Part shown: in pieces, positions 8,946 to 17,039 of the stretch
Position numbering within the stretch: position 1 is the stretch's first letter
Layout: each line of letters begins with the position of its first letter
Virus record (IMG/VR): IMGVR_UViG_3300044511_000114
Span: 1-20,950 of that record
DNA length: 20,950 nucleotides
Strand: one strand, 5' to 3'
Source of the DNA: a virus
The notes under the pieces: generated by a model
Database searches by the model: none
What the model saw: only the letters and a program-made list of their open reading frames with translations
Told to the model about the DNA's origin: nothing
Translations under genes and position numbers: made by a program

Positions 8946-9967
8946 TGGATCTTCCTCTTCAGTATCACAGGAACGAAGTTAACCCCGCGCAGATTGAAAT
9001 CACCACCATTCTGATTGGCGACCTCAGCCTGCCAGTAATGGGCCTTCAATCCTCTGCCTATCTTCACACGCTCGCGCTGCACCTTGTCGCCCATCGCGGC
9101 GCGCAGCTGGTACGTATAAACCACACCATCGTCGTCATTGATGATGCGCAACTGCAACTCGGAATCCGACGTACCCGTCAGGTACGCGCGGAACATCCTG
9201 GTGACATTATCCGTCTTCAGCGCGTCTCTGCCCAACATTATCGAAGCGTCAATGTCAGTACCGTTGTCCGTGTCCCCAGAGAGGGCGAATATGCCATCGC
9301 TCGACGCTGCGTAGTTAACGTTGTTGAACGAAGCAAAGGAGTTGAAGTTGTAGTTCTCATACCGCGACGCTGCGTACGTAGGGTCTTGTGTAATGATGTT
9401 CGGAGTAAGGGTCACCGCCCAGATTTCGTAGGTACTCCCCGTATCGAGAAACCCGTGGCCAACTTGAACCGAAAATTCAAGCAACTGAGTGAACGTTGCA
9501 TTGACCAACATCTGGCTGATTACGCCCACCAGCGAGTTAACGTCACCCTCCAGCTCCTTGAGACGAGTAAGCGATAACGCTGCGTTGTACACCGAAGCGA
9601 AGAGCGCATTCAGCTCGCTCAACGAAGACACGTTGCTGGTGGCGTTGAACACGGAACTCAGAAGGCCATCGTAGAACCCACCAAGACTGTACAGATATGA
9701 TGTCGCGCCATACTGACGAGCGTACGCAGTAAGTGAGTAAAGCGACGACACATACCCATACAAAATCGTTCCAGCGCCCATGCGAAGGGCAGTCGCCTGG
9801 AACGCCGCAGTCCACGGCATGAACGAAGTCCGTATCGATGTTTCGGGCTGCCATATCTCCATGAGCCCATTATCCTGCCCAATGTGCAGAAACGAATCGG
9901 CGAAATAGCTCTCCGTAGTGGTAGCTGAGGTACCGAGATACGAAGTATTTCCGCCAAATTTGAGCAT
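8942..9967 (-). CDS. Virion structural protein, tail-complex candidate, 341 aa
   Basis: The frame opens with TTG ATA ATG; I choose the ATG at 9967 because the TTG at 9973 merely overlaps the upstream TGA and the ATG has a GAG-type ribosome site about 11 bases upstream. The N-terminal two thirds are Ser/Ala/Tyr-rich with helical segments. The last 110 residues are beta-rich and end with a pattern (GRGLKAHYWQAEVANQNGGD, then LRGVNFVPVILKRKIQ) that I recognise from the C-termini of large podovirus tail proteins in which repeats of measured 'colour' and 'range' strands form a propeller or jelly-roll edge. The stop overlaps the start of the 329-residue gene (ATGA). No chaperone or depolymerase motifs, so it is not an obvious receptor-binding spike. 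Called a tail-complex protein with moderate confidence; the exact role is not known. Confidence 0.75.
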   Translation of the reverse strand: MLKFGGNTSYLGTSATTTESYFADSFLHIGQDNGLMEIWQPETSIRTSFMPWTAAFQATALRMGAGTILYGYVSSLYSLTAYARQYGATSYLYSLGGFYDGLLSSVFNATSNVSSLSELNALFASVYNAALSLTRLKELEGDVNSLVGVISQMLVNATFTQLLEFSVQVGHGFLDTGSTYEIWAVTLTPNIITQDPTYAASRYENYNFNSFASFNNVNYAASSDGIFALSGDTDNGTDIDASIMLGRDALKTDNVTRMFRAYLTGTSDSELQLRIINDDDGVVYTYQLRAAMGDKVQRERVKIGRGLKAHYWQAEVANQNGGDFNLRGVNFVPVILKRKIQ

Positions 9968-9969
9968 TA

Positions 9970-10851
9970 TCAATTACTCGCTATGAACACCTGGCCATTG
10001 AAAACACCACCTGATGCAACAGCCGACGCTGAATGATAGAGCATTGAAAGATGGGCGTCGTTAAAAATACGCGGGAGTCTCGGCGTATGTAAAACAAGAT
10101 CACGTTCTGTCCATGCGTACTGTGTCATTGATGGGATTGAAGCAATTATCTTAAATAGAACCAGTTGTATGTTTGTAGTACACCAAGTACCGCCAAAAGA
10201 AACAGACTGAATGCTTTTAATACCTACATCACCAGTTGCTAAAGGAATGAACAACGAAGTGTGCAGAAAACGGGAATTAGGAATTGCCGTTCCACCTGAA
10301 AGCGTAGCCGTTCCTGACTGCCGAGATCCTACGCCTGTGCTATTCGTATAGGTGAAAAAAACCGACGAAGGTGACGTAGCAGTAGTTGCAGACCCGATAT
10401 TATTAACGAAACACGCCAGAACCCCTGGCTCACTGTCAGCCATGCCACCTCGTATCGTAGACCAAGCAGGAGTTGTTCCTAATATGTTAAAAGGAGAAGA
10501 AGCGCCACCAGAAATAGTGTAGAACCCAAGGCGATCCACCAGAAATAAATTCCCCATCGACGTAGCGGCAGTACAATTAAGCCCTAATGAAATCGCGTGC
10601 ATGTACTTACCAGCTGCCGCATTGGAATAAGCCAAACCCCCAGCATCAGTTGCCTGCAAAGTAGTCCAGTACGCTCCGGTACCAGGGGCTGTACCAGGCT
10701 CAGGATTACCAACGTATTTCCACATGTCATAGTAATTACCCGCAACCGCAGCTGCGCCTATGCCGTTTTGCTTACTGAACTGCAAATCCTGCCCTGCCCC
10801 GTTCGTAGTCAAAGCATTGATAATCTGATCGTAGCTGTTAAACCCCGCCAT
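9970..10851 (-). CDS. Virion structural protein, 293 aa
   Basis: ATG at 10851 carries the clearest ribosome site of the window (AGGAGGT, about 5 bases upstream), and this site overlaps the TAG of the previous gene. The N-terminus (FNSYDQIINALTTNGAGQDL, then QFSKQNG and a WKYVGNPEPG turn) matches a pattern common in structural proteins of siphoviruses and podoviruses that follow the tail genes: a short helix, a strand, then a 'W/M-YVG-P-PG' loop. The rest is Gly/Ser/Thr/Ala-rich beta sequence with few charges, including TATLSGGTAIPNSRFLH, typical of capsid- or tail-surface beta-sandwiches. No enzymatic motif. A separate strong ribosome site suggests it is made in more copies than its ATGA-coupled neighbours. 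Function otherwise unknown. Confidence 0.75.
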   Translation of the reverse strand: MAGFNSYDQIINALTTNGAGQDLQFSKQNGIGAAAVAGNYYDMWKYVGNPEPGTAPGTGAYWTTLQATDAGGLAYSNAAAGKYMHAISLGLNCTAATSMGNLFLVDRLGFYTISGGASSPFNILGTTPAWSTIRGGMADSEPGVLACFVNNIGSATTATSPSSVFFTYTNSTGVGSRQSGTATLSGGTAIPNSRFLHTSLFIPLATGDVGIKSIQSVSFGGTWCTTNIQLVLFKIIASIPSMTQYAWTERDLVLHTPRLPRIFNDAHLSMLYHSASAVASGGVFNGQVFIASN

Positions 10852-10859
10852 AAGACCTC

Positions 10860-11693
10860 CTACACAAGTAGAGTGAACTTGAACATTGAAGTGTTGAGCG
10901 GAGTAGAAGTTGCAACTCCGCTAGGGCAAGTACGACGTATCCAGACCGGTATATACGCATCTGGAACAAACGTAGCATTGGCCAACGTGCTTGGCACACC
11001 AGCAACTACGGAAAGAGGTATCGCAGCGGTTTCGTTCATCGGTGATGAGAAAGCAACGCCGGCTGGAACGCTGTACTGGTTCGTAGACAGAGAAGTCGCA
11101 CTGCCCGTAGTAGCTGGCCATGTAGCAACATTTGTATCCAATCCGATGGCCAGTGTATCCGCGCCCGGAGTATCCGCGTCTATCCATAGAGCAGCGTAGG
11201 TGCCAGAATCAACAGTATTCGTATTTTTTAGATACACACAGCGGTATGAAGTTTCTCCAGCAAGCGTTCTGGTCTTATCCAGGTCATCCCACAGGTTATT
11301 CGCCACATTGGTAACGACCCCAGAACCAGATACATCGGACGTAGGTAAATTGACAGCAAATACCGAAATTACTGCGTATCCAGCCTGCGAACCCGCTGAA
11401 CCAGAGCGAAGCAGGTAATCCCCATTACCAGACAAAACCACCGAATTCGCAGCAGCGTCGGGCGTCGGAGGAGTCCAGGTCAATGTGCTAGTAGCCGCGA
11501 CGAACGAGAAAGTCCCAGTGCCAAGGGTGAACCCAACCGCATATAGCAACGTAACCCCGGTAAGCGCTGCTGGAATAGTGATGTTCTGCGCTGACAGCAG
11601 CGCCCCGGTATTGATGCCTCCACCAAGACTAGCAACCCCACCAAGCGTCGTTGAAGACTTGTAAAACAGCATCTGGGTAATTTGGACAGCCAT
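10860..11693 (-). CDS. Beta-rich virion structural protein, 277 aa
   Basis: ATG at 11693 overlaps the TGA of the 701-residue gene (ATGA); a GGGAG sequence lies about 8 bases upstream. The protein has very few charged residues and is rich in Thr, Ser, Ala, Gly and Val, typical of all-beta phage surface or tail proteins. The stretch around residues 137-180 (TLAGETSYRCVYLKNTNTVD, then YAALWIDADTPGADTLAIGL) resembles a beta-sandwich family of phage structural proteins that carry 'YR-x-YLKN' followed by a 'W-x-DTPG-D-x-x-IGL' strand pair. C-terminus PVWIRRTCPSG to KFTLLV is compact and beta-like. A role in the tail tip, fibre base or capsid surface cannot be separated from sequence alone. Confidence 0.75.
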   Translation of the reverse strand: MAVQITQMLFYKSSTTLGGVASLGGGINTGALLSAQNITIPAALTGVTLLYAVGFTLGTGTFSFVAATSTLTWTPPTPDAAANSVVLSGNGDYLLRSGSAGSQAGYAVISVFAVNLPTSDVSGSGVVTNVANNLWDDLDKTRTLAGETSYRCVYLKNTNTVDSGTYAALWIDADTPGADTLAIGLDTNVATWPATTGSATSLSTNQYSVPAGVAFSSPMNETAAIPLSVVAGVPSTLANATFVPDAYIPVWIRRTCPSGVATSTPLNTSMFKFTLLV

Positions 11694-13798
11694 CAGGGCA
11701 CTCCCACAAAAATGTTGGACGATGCAGTCTTGAGCGGATACCCGTGGTCAGACGGGCCAATTTCACTAGATGCCCCATATAAACTGGTACTTAATTCGTA
11801 ATGCTTATCATCAAAAGCATCACGAGACACATATAAATACTGAGCCACATTAGGATCAATCATGTTAATCCAATGGGCAAGCGGTTCTTTAGGGGGAATA
11901 AATTCAAAATTAACACCACCCGATGCAAATACTTTTACCACTTTATCGGTTGTACGATCATCACTAGAACTGGACGCAGTATTTGGAGCTAGTTTGATAT
12001 TAGAAATAAGTTCAACACTTGTATCATCATAGCCTCCGCATATGTCGTGTTCTTTCTCAGGCCAAGGGCCATCGCTTTTTATATACCGATAAGTACCTCC
12101 ATCATACGAAGTCATGTACACAGTAGGCCCTCCCCCCGACGTATACGATATATTGCAATCACTGCTACTTCTATTAACAAACTTGAATGACATAACATGA
12201 CAGTTAGTAGGCTCTTCAAGATAACAGCAAACATCACCGTTATGCTCAAGAGTATAGACGTCACCAGTAACTACTTCCTCTTTATAGTATGTATCAGTAG
12301 ACGCTATATATACTGATCGAAAAGACGCTAAATATACAACTTGTCTATCGTTTGCAGGAACCAATAAACAGGCGCCTGTGCTCGCTGTTGCCCCGTAAAA
12401 CGTAGAATTTGTTTGCCCACTGATATATAACTCGGTAAATGTAGCGCCTAGCGGAAACGAACTGGACGTTCCAGAAGAAACGTATACAGCTTTTTTACTG
12501 TTCTCTTTGAAACTATAAGACACTACAGACGTCACAGTAGTTGTGAATTCTCCAAAATGAGTTTCATATGAAGCTGCGCCTTTTACAACAAAAGATGGAC
12601 CATCTGAGCCCGAATACCCACCTGGATAATAACAAGTGCGCCCGCTTTTAGATAAGCACGGGCAATCAGGAAAACCACCAATACGATCTGCTCCAGGACT
12701 AAACGTAAAATAGCAAATTACTTCATTGTCCCCGTCAAAAAACGCATATACCGGAGCGTAGCAAGGAACCCACCGCTGATAAGGATCGTAGTCCAATGAA
12801 AACGAGTAAAGCGTGCCATTAGGAAGCGCTGGATATTTCATGTGGTACTGAGGAGGAGCCAACATGGGGTCTTCCTCGCGCATCATGAATTCGGCAGAAG
12901 CAGGAACGTTATTGCCTTCAGTTATTTTAATTTCAAGTAGAGCACCATAAACAAAGCGGCCTTTGAATTTCTGCGCAACATTTATGGCTCTGTCTCCTTT
13001 CGTATTAAATGCCCACCCGCAATGAGAAAAGAATGGAAGGTAGTCCTTAAAAATATGCTGGGCTACGTAATCTCCCGACAATAAAACAATCAGCCCGTCT
13101 CTGGTCCTTCTTGGACGAATAGTGTTTTTCGGAACATAACCGAGGGTATTCCCAGAGTCATTCCCCGGTCCTGCGCACATATTCATTCTGTACGCAAAGA
13201 CACCAAGCATGCCAATTTCAATAATCCATTTACTCCCATCGTTCGCTGTATAAACGCCATGAGTAAGGTAGAACAAAGGAGCATAGGACACAGAATCGAC
13301 ATTGGTGGCAGTCAGGATTTGAACGACCTTTCGCATCTCTCCTGAGTATTGGCTACCCCGATAATGCGTAGCAACGTTCTCAACACCAGCAAGCTGTAAC
13401 GCAGGGCTCGGATCAGCGTTCAGTTCTTTACAATCAAACCAATCCCGAGGAATGTTCTGCGCCGTTGCGTAGCGCTTCGAAGGATATACTGATCGAAAAG
13501 CCCGCGTGCCATCAGGAAGAGTGACTACGGGTTGTAGAGGAAACTTAGGATTCAGTATTCCGCTGACATACGGAACACACTCATTCGTATCGATATAAAT
13601 AAATGTATCGTCTCCTGAGATGCGAACGCGAACAGATATGTTGGGGTTCTCTGCTGTACTGAACTCAAAGTATCGCGTCTCATATCTACTGACACGCCGC
13701 ATGATGCGCGCCTGCTCCAGCGCAAAAGGCAAAAACTGACCAGCGTTTTTTCCTAGAAGAAAACGATGAACTCTTGTTTTCGATTCAAGCAGGGTCAT
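11693..13798 (-). CDS. Cysteine-rich virion-locus protein of unknown function, 701 aa
   Basis: Not recognised. Start ATG at 13798 overlaps the end of the 76-residue gene (14 bases) and follows a GAAGATGA region with only a weak ribosome site. It has about 15 cysteines, including a CPC motif and a cluster near residues 386-398 (PDCPCLSKSGRTCYYPGGY) and a CC pair; neighbours have almost none. It is rich in Tyr, Phe, Ser and Gly and is probably beta-rich, with a Pro/Tyr-rich central part (YDPYQRWVPCYAPVYAFFDG). FRSVY occurs twice, each encoded by the same 17-base sequence. The gene is noticeably AT-richer than its flanks and uses more ATA and TTA-type codons, which suggests a module exchanged with another phage. 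By place in the operon it may be a tail-tip, adhesin or fibre protein, but no known adhesin motif is visible. Confidence 0.75.
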   Translation of the reverse strand: MTLLESKTRVHRFLLGKNAGQFLPFALEQARIMRRVSRYETRYFEFSTAENPNISVRVRISGDDTFIYIDTNECVPYVSGILNPKFPLQPVVTLPDGTRAFRSVYPSKRYATAQNIPRDWFDCKELNADPSPALQLAGVENVATHYRGSQYSGEMRKVVQILTATNVDSVSYAPLFYLTHGVYTANDGSKWIIEIGMLGVFAYRMNMCAGPGNDSGNTLGYVPKNTIRPRRTRDGLIVLLSGDYVAQHIFKDYLPFFSHCGWAFNTKGDRAINVAQKFKGRFVYGALLEIKITEGNNVPASAEFMMREEDPMLAPPQYHMKYPALPNGTLYSFSLDYDPYQRWVPCYAPVYAFFDGDNEVICYFTFSPGADRIGGFPDCPCLSKSGRTCYYPGGYSGSDGPSFVVKGAASYETHFGEFTTTVTSVVSYSFKENSKKAVYVSSGTSSSFPLGATFTELYISGQTNSTFYGATASTGACLLVPANDRQVVYLASFRSVYIASTDTYYKEEVVTGDVYTLEHNGDVCCYLEEPTNCHVMSFKFVNRSSSDCNISYTSGGGPTVYMTSYDGGTYRYIKSDGPWPEKEHDICGGYDDTSVELISNIKLAPNTASSSSDDRTTDKVVKVFASGGVNFEFIPPKEPLAHWINMIDPNVAQYLYVSRDAFDDKHYELSTSLYGASSEIGPSDHGYPLKTASSNIFVGVP
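12308..13500. repeat. 17-base direct repeat inside the 701-residue gene
   Basis: The identical 17-base word atatactgatcgaaaag occurs at 12308-12324 and at 13484-13500. In minus-strand frame both encode FRSVY, at about residues 492-496 and 100-104. The amino acids around them differ. It may mark an internal duplication or a shared structural motif, or be chance; no other copy was noticed in the window. Confidence 0.7.
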
Positions 13799-14015
13799 CT
13801 TCGTTCATAACCCCAGTTAAAAACTGATGAAGAAATTCAGTCGCCTCGTCTACTGTTGCGCAGTACCGGGCAAACGTAATTAAGTCCACAACCGGCGGGA
13901 GAGTTTGCCCCATGACCCCATTATGTGGATTAGGGCGATTAACACGAGCAACAAACTCCACAAGCAAACCGTTTTCCAGTATTAAAACACGCGCTCGATT
14001 AGCAAAAGGTTTCAT
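13785..14015 (-). CDS. Small conserved-looking protein B, probable paralogue of the preceding gene, 76 aa
   Basis: ATG at 14015 overlaps the TGA of the upstream small gene (ATGA). The protein (starting MKPFANRARVLILENGLLVE) has a strand-turn-strand front with ENGLLV and a helical back half with CATVDEATEFLHQFL, ending in an acidic NEDD tail. The same layout is found in the 64-residue gene just upstream: NG-x-LV near the N-terminus, then a [CF]-A-[ST]-V-x-[EQ]-x-x-EF-x-x-x-FL helix and a terminal ED. I therefore read the two as a tandem duplication that diverged. No known family; the size and hydrophobicity suggest a chaperone-like or structural accessory of the large gene that follows. Confidence 0.65.
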   Translation of the reverse strand: MKPFANRARVLILENGLLVEFVARVNRPNPHNGVMGQTLPPVVDLITFARYCATVDEATEFLHQFLTGVMNEDDPA

Positions 14016-14206
14016 TTCTTACACCCGCAATCTCTGGTCGCATCTTCCGCAGATATGAACCCGAGGAACTCAGAAACGAATTCCGACACCTGCGGCACCG
14101 AAGCAAAAAATCTGTGCTTCTGCACAAGATCTTTTTTTACGTACTCCAATGAAGTAACCAGATACCCGTTTTTCAATGGAGCCACGAATACCCTGTTTGT
14201 ACTCAT
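14012..14206 (-). CDS. Small protein A, probable paralogue of the following gene, 64 aa
   Basis: The frame starts with TTG ATG; I use the ATG at 14206, which overlaps the upstream TGA as TGATG. Sequence: a short beta front (NRVFVAPLKNGYLVTSLEYV), then a charged turn and an amphipathic helix (ASVPQVSEFVSEFLGF), then a C-terminal DCGCKK with two cysteines. The helix and the NG-x-LV turn match the 76-residue gene next to it. No ribosome site of note, so it probably depends on coupled translation. Function unknown. Confidence 0.6.
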   Translation of the reverse strand: MSTNRVFVAPLKNGYLVTSLEYVKKDLVQKHRFFASVPQVSEFVSEFLGFISAEDATRDCGCKK

Positions 14207-14694
14207 CAAGTGCTCGTCATGGTGATCTCAGCAGCAATGCGCAGAATATCGCCGTTATCCACGACCTTGGCTGTACTGAACCGAGCCGCTGAAACCAAAG
14301 TCCCAGTTATGGCGCTCTTCACCGAATCGCTACTGAGGAACCCACCATAGATGGTCTTGGTCGCATTGAACGTAAAGACCGCCTTATTGGCTACGTTGGT
14401 AATCACGCCCCCACTGGCAGGCGCTTCGACGTACGTCTGTCGAACCGATTCACTGTAAGCAGTGCATTCAAACGCAGAACCGGGGAACGTCGCCGCAGTG
14501 TCACTAGCAACAGGCGTGTAGTTGCCCTCAAAGACGCCCACGTACCACGTCGTTACCTGTGTACCTGCCGCGAAAACAGTATTGAGGATGTGGTTTAACC
14601 CCTCAGTCGGGACAATGTTGCTGCACGTCTCGACAGAAAGGACTTCACCATTACGAATATGCTCAACGGTATAAACAGCGCCAATTGTATTCAT
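14206..14694 (-). CDS. Beta-rich phage structural protein, 162 aa
   Basis: ATG at 14694 overlaps the TGA of the 408-residue gene (ATGA). The motif NIVPTEGLNHILNTVFAAGT followed by TWYVGVFEGNYTPVASDTAA is characteristic of a widespread phage structural family in which a short helix (N-x-[VI]-[PT]-x-[EG]-GLN-x-[LI]-L) precedes a 'WY-[VL]-G-[LVI]-x-[EG]' strand and an N/YTP-x-A-x-D-T loop. The rest is Thr/Ala/Ser-rich beta sequence ending DILRIAAEITMTST. Such proteins lie next to neck, tail-fibre or capsid-decoration genes, and their exact place in the virion is generally unknown. I regard the family match as good and any finer role as open. Confidence 0.8.
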   Translation of the reverse strand: MNTIGAVYTVEHIRNGEVLSVETCSNIVPTEGLNHILNTVFAAGTQVTTWYVGVFEGNYTPVASDTAATFPGSAFECTAYSESVRQTYVEAPASGGVITNVANKAVFTFNATKTIYGGFLSSDSVKSAITGTLVSAARFSTAKVVDNGDILRIAAEITMTST

Positions 14695-15917
14695 GATGCC
14701 CTCACGATTTCAGCTTCGTAGTAATCGGAAGCAGCCACGGGGTTGGCTGAAGAAGTGGACACATACGCCCCGATGATCTGCTGGAGCCCATTCTCTTCGC
14801 GCACCATGGACGCACCTGATGCCTGTGGAAAAGAAAAGACCAATTTCTGGTCAGTCACATTTTTCGCTTCACCGTTTTCACCAGCCATGACAAGCCCCCG
14901 AGTGGAAAACCAGAAATTGCCAAAAGGAGTGACCCTCGCAGTCCCTCTGATCATTGGGTATTCAAGGACAACGGACACCGTTATCTTGTCCACATCCAGC
15001 CCGCTCAACCAGTAGGTTTTGCTGTCAGTAGACACGTACATGCCAGAGGTCACTGCAAACAGATCAGTAATCGGTTCTTCAAAAGAGAAGTAATTGCGTA
15101 CTTTGCTCCGGTTCGGCGTGAACAACTCAGTGAAGTACAGAGAGTTGCCAGTGCCGATCCACAACCGACCAGCGAAGGATTCGAGGCACGAGCCAACCGG
15201 CGGCGGAATGGAGTTCAGCGACTGAATTTCATGCCCAAGGGTCGTGGATGCAGTGATCGTAACGGATACAGTCCCCAGCGAGACCTCGCTGTACATGTAA
15301 TAAGTCTCGCTGTTCGTTGAAGTCACGTAGATGCGGACGCGGTTCACATCGGCAATTGACGTGGTTGGCAGAGTCACCACGATGCCACCTGTCGTCACGA
15401 GCGTAATGGCCCCCGGTATGGATCCGCTCGACTCTTCGCCCGTCGCCGTGAGGAACGTCAAAGCAACGTGGTAGCGCCCGGGTGGCAGCGCTCCTACACC
15501 CGCAGCGACACCGTCAATGAGCGGAATCGGGAGCCCCCACGCACGAACCTGGCCATTCAGCAGCTTCCCGTTCAGCGTCCCGTTGGTGTAGTAGATGACC
15601 CCATCGAGCTTGGTGTATGCAACAGGAGCAGTGGAGAACCCGGTAGCCAGCGCAGTTTCAGTCAGAACGCCGAGCGCTGAAACGTTGATCTTCATCAGAC
15701 TGCCAGCCTTCACCGCAAGCAGAAACGCACCAGCGTTGTACAGGCTGTGGTACGCACCAGCCAGCTTCGAAGTGTACCCCTTTCGCCGGCGCACGGTGCC
15801 TTCTGCTGTGATGTCCACGTTCACTGCGTTTCGCAGCGTCCTGGAAGACAGCTCATGGTCCTCGTGGATGTTGTCCATCCCGTAGGGCCAAGGACCATTG
15901 GAGGCCAGCTTATCCAT
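14691..15917 (-). CDS. Tail-complex protein, candidate tail nozzle/stabilising protein, 408 aa
   Basis: ATG at 15917 overlaps the upstream TGA as TGATG. The N-terminus (GPWPYGMDNIHEDHEL followed by NAVNVDITAEGTVRRRKGY) is a pattern known from podovirus neck/tail proteins: a 'G-x-x-N' start, an 'L-R-x-A-x-N-V-D' strand and an 'R-R-x-G-Y' turn opening a set of short beta blades. The repeating strand units ('SLYNAGAFLLAVKAGSLMKI', 'VIYYTNG', 'LWIGTGNSLYFTE', 'GMYVSTDSKTYWLSGL', 'NFWFSTRGLVMAGENG') look like propeller blades of the type that build the distal tail nozzle of short-tailed phages. A middle part (about residues 140-230) reads as an Ig-like insert (PPGRYHVALTFLTATGEESS). It directly follows the adaptor gene, as expected for a tail-tube or nozzle subunit. 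Blade reading is my inference; a fold prediction would decide. Confidence 0.75.
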   Translation of the reverse strand: MDKLASNGPWPYGMDNIHEDHELSSRTLRNAVNVDITAEGTVRRRKGYTSKLAGAYHSLYNAGAFLLAVKAGSLMKINVSALGVLTETALATGFSTAPVAYTKLDGVIYYTNGTLNGKLLNGQVRAWGLPIPLIDGVAAGVGALPPGRYHVALTFLTATGEESSGSIPGAITLVTTGGIVVTLPTTSIADVNRVRIYVTSTNSETYYMYSEVSLGTVSVTITASTTLGHEIQSLNSIPPPVGSCLESFAGRLWIGTGNSLYFTELFTPNRSKVRNYFSFEEPITDLFAVTSGMYVSTDSKTYWLSGLDVDKITVSVVLEYPMIRGTARVTPFGNFWFSTRGLVMAGENGEAKNVTDQKLVFSFPQASGASMVREENGLQQIIGAYVSTSSANPVAASDYYEAEIVRAS

Positions 15918-16600
15918 CAGAGCCCACCATAAGTTGTCGTGGCAGCAGGAGAACGCTTGCGCCGAAATTCGCGCGAGCGCTTGTCCGTATAAGCCGTGAA
16001 TATCCCACGATGGTTGTCGGCAGTATTCGGGTCGTACGTGTCCACGTCCTGCTTCGAATACGCCTTGAACGCCATCCAGTGAAACAACATGCGCTGGTCT
16101 TCAGTGTCAGCGAGCTCGAATAGCGCCGCACCAGGAACGAGGTCAGTCAACGGCAACCGAACTACGGAAAGACTGAGGGTGTCATTGGCCACCGGAATGG
16201 GCACCAATCGGCCAGTACCGACATTCATGTCAGTGATGACACATCTGGGAACGCCGGTCAGGTCTTCCCAGTTACTGGAGGAGAAAAGATTCCTGTAGTC
16301 ATCCGGCATGTTCCTCGTCCCGATGTCGTACAGCTTGACCGGCTCAACATACGTCTTGGCGTTGACCAATCGAGCCTTCCGAATTTTCAGAATGAGGTCG
16401 CTGAGCACCACGGAAGGGTTACCAGCAGTAACTGTCAGCCCTGAGTACGTCGTCGAGTCCACGAAGTAATCCGTCTGTCGGGCAAACGCCTTCTGCGCCG
16501 AGTCCATATAGGCGTAGACCTCATCCTCCGACCACAGATACGGTGTAACTACGTCATCGATCTGCGATCTAAACCACTCATGCAGATCATCAGGAGTCAT
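15917..16600 (-). CDS. Head-to-tail adaptor-like protein, 227 aa
   Basis: ATG at 16600 overlaps the TGA of the 123-residue gene (ATGA). The N-terminal helices (FRSQIDDVVTPYLWSEDEVY, then AYMDSAQKAFARQTDYFVDS) carry the 'W-[ST]-x-x-[EL]-x-x-x-[WY]-[IM]-[DN]-x-A-Q-x-x-x-[AV]-R' signature of phage adaptor proteins grouped as DUF6682-like, which bind the underside of the portal ring and connect it to the tail. The middle is a strand block (SGLTVTAGNPSVVLSDLILK, then RKARLVNAK) that fits the beta-arm of such adaptors. The C-terminal helix 'LFHWMAFKAYSKQDVDTYD' with a following FxxxxxKRSREFRRKR basic tail is also typical: late residues insert between portal subunits. Size (about 200-240 residues) is normal for the family. 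Assignment good; no biochemical activity expected. Confidence 0.8.
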   Translation of the reverse strand: MTPDDLHEWFRSQIDDVVTPYLWSEDEVYAYMDSAQKAFARQTDYFVDSTTYSGLTVTAGNPSVVLSDLILKIRKARLVNAKTYVEPVKLYDIGTRNMPDDYRNLFSSSNWEDLTGVPRCVITDMNVGTGRLVPIPVANDTLSLSVVRLPLTDLVPGAALFELADTEDQRMLFHWMAFKAYSKQDVDTYDPNTADNHRGIFTAYTDKRSREFRRKRSPAATTTYGGL

Positions 16601-16968
16601 GTCAGGGTGCTCTGAAGCGAATCCCAGATTTCGTTGCGTTCATCCAATTCAACGGGGAACCCAAGGAGCGTCTTCAGCACTTTCCTGCTCGGACGCCCCT
16701 GAGAGTCAAACGAGTCACGGTTCCCCTCGGCAGTCATTTTCAACATGGTGTCGATGATCGCCTGCTTGCGGGCTTCACCGACCGGGAGTTCAGGCTCTTT
16801 CGGCTGCACCGTCAGTACGTCGTCACCATCGATAAGGACCGCACCGATGGCCGACGCTTCGGGCACTACAACAGATGGAACATGGCAGGCAGTGCCTGCG
16901 GTAAACGCCACGGAAAACCCAAATTTACTGCGCAACAAAAGGTCACGATTGAGCTGCATTTGTGGCAT
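16597..16968 (-). CDS. Conserved phage protein between decoration and adaptor genes, 123 aa
   Basis: ATG at 16968 has a strong ribosome site (AGGAGGG, 6 bases upstream) that lies just past the intrinsic terminator, so this gene is served by read-through transcript. The N-terminal 40 residues (starting MPQMQLNRDLLLRSKFGFSV) form a 'L-R-S-x-x-G-x-[ST]-V-x-F' strand followed by TACHVPSVVVPEA, a pattern I know from small phage proteins encoded between the capsid and the neck genes. The back half is helical with basic and acidic residues (GEARKQAIIDTMLKMTAEGN, then a 'DSxGxPS-x-K-V-L' turn and LDERNEIWDSLQ). These small proteins are usually listed as hypothetical; a head-completion role is possible from position but not shown. 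Confidence 0.7.
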   Translation of the reverse strand: MPQMQLNRDLLLRSKFGFSVAFTAGTACHVPSVVVPEASAIGAVLIDGDDVLTVQPKEPELPVGEARKQAIIDTMLKMTAEGNRDSFDSQGRPSRKVLKTLLGFPVELDERNEIWDSLQSTLT

Positions 16969-16980
16969 AAGCCCTCCTGT

Positions 16981-17010
16981 TAAAAAAACGGGGGGATACT
17001 ATCCCCCCGA
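16981..17010 (-). terminator. Intrinsic (rho-independent) terminator after the decoration gene
   Basis: In minus-strand sense the transcript forms a perfect 9-base-pair stem (CGGGGGGAT pairing with ATCCCCCCG, loop AGT, bases 17009 to 16989), followed at once by seven U (16988 to 16982). This is the textbook form. It lies 30 bases downstream of the stop of the 151-residue gene and 13 bases upstream of the next start, with no room for a promoter between, so genes to the left are expressed by partial read-through. The plus-strand copy lacks a trailing T tract and is not expected to terminate. Confidence 0.92.
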
Positions 17011-17039
17011 TCAAAGTTACAACACCCCACCAAACCTGA

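Noticed and set aside
9965-9973. TTG at 9973 as start of the 341-residue gene
   Set aside because: An ATG two codons later is better placed for the ribosome site.
10860-14694. Shared 'G-V-x-TNVAN' string in the 162- and 277-residue proteins
   Set aside because: Too short for a claim of homology; the rest does not align.
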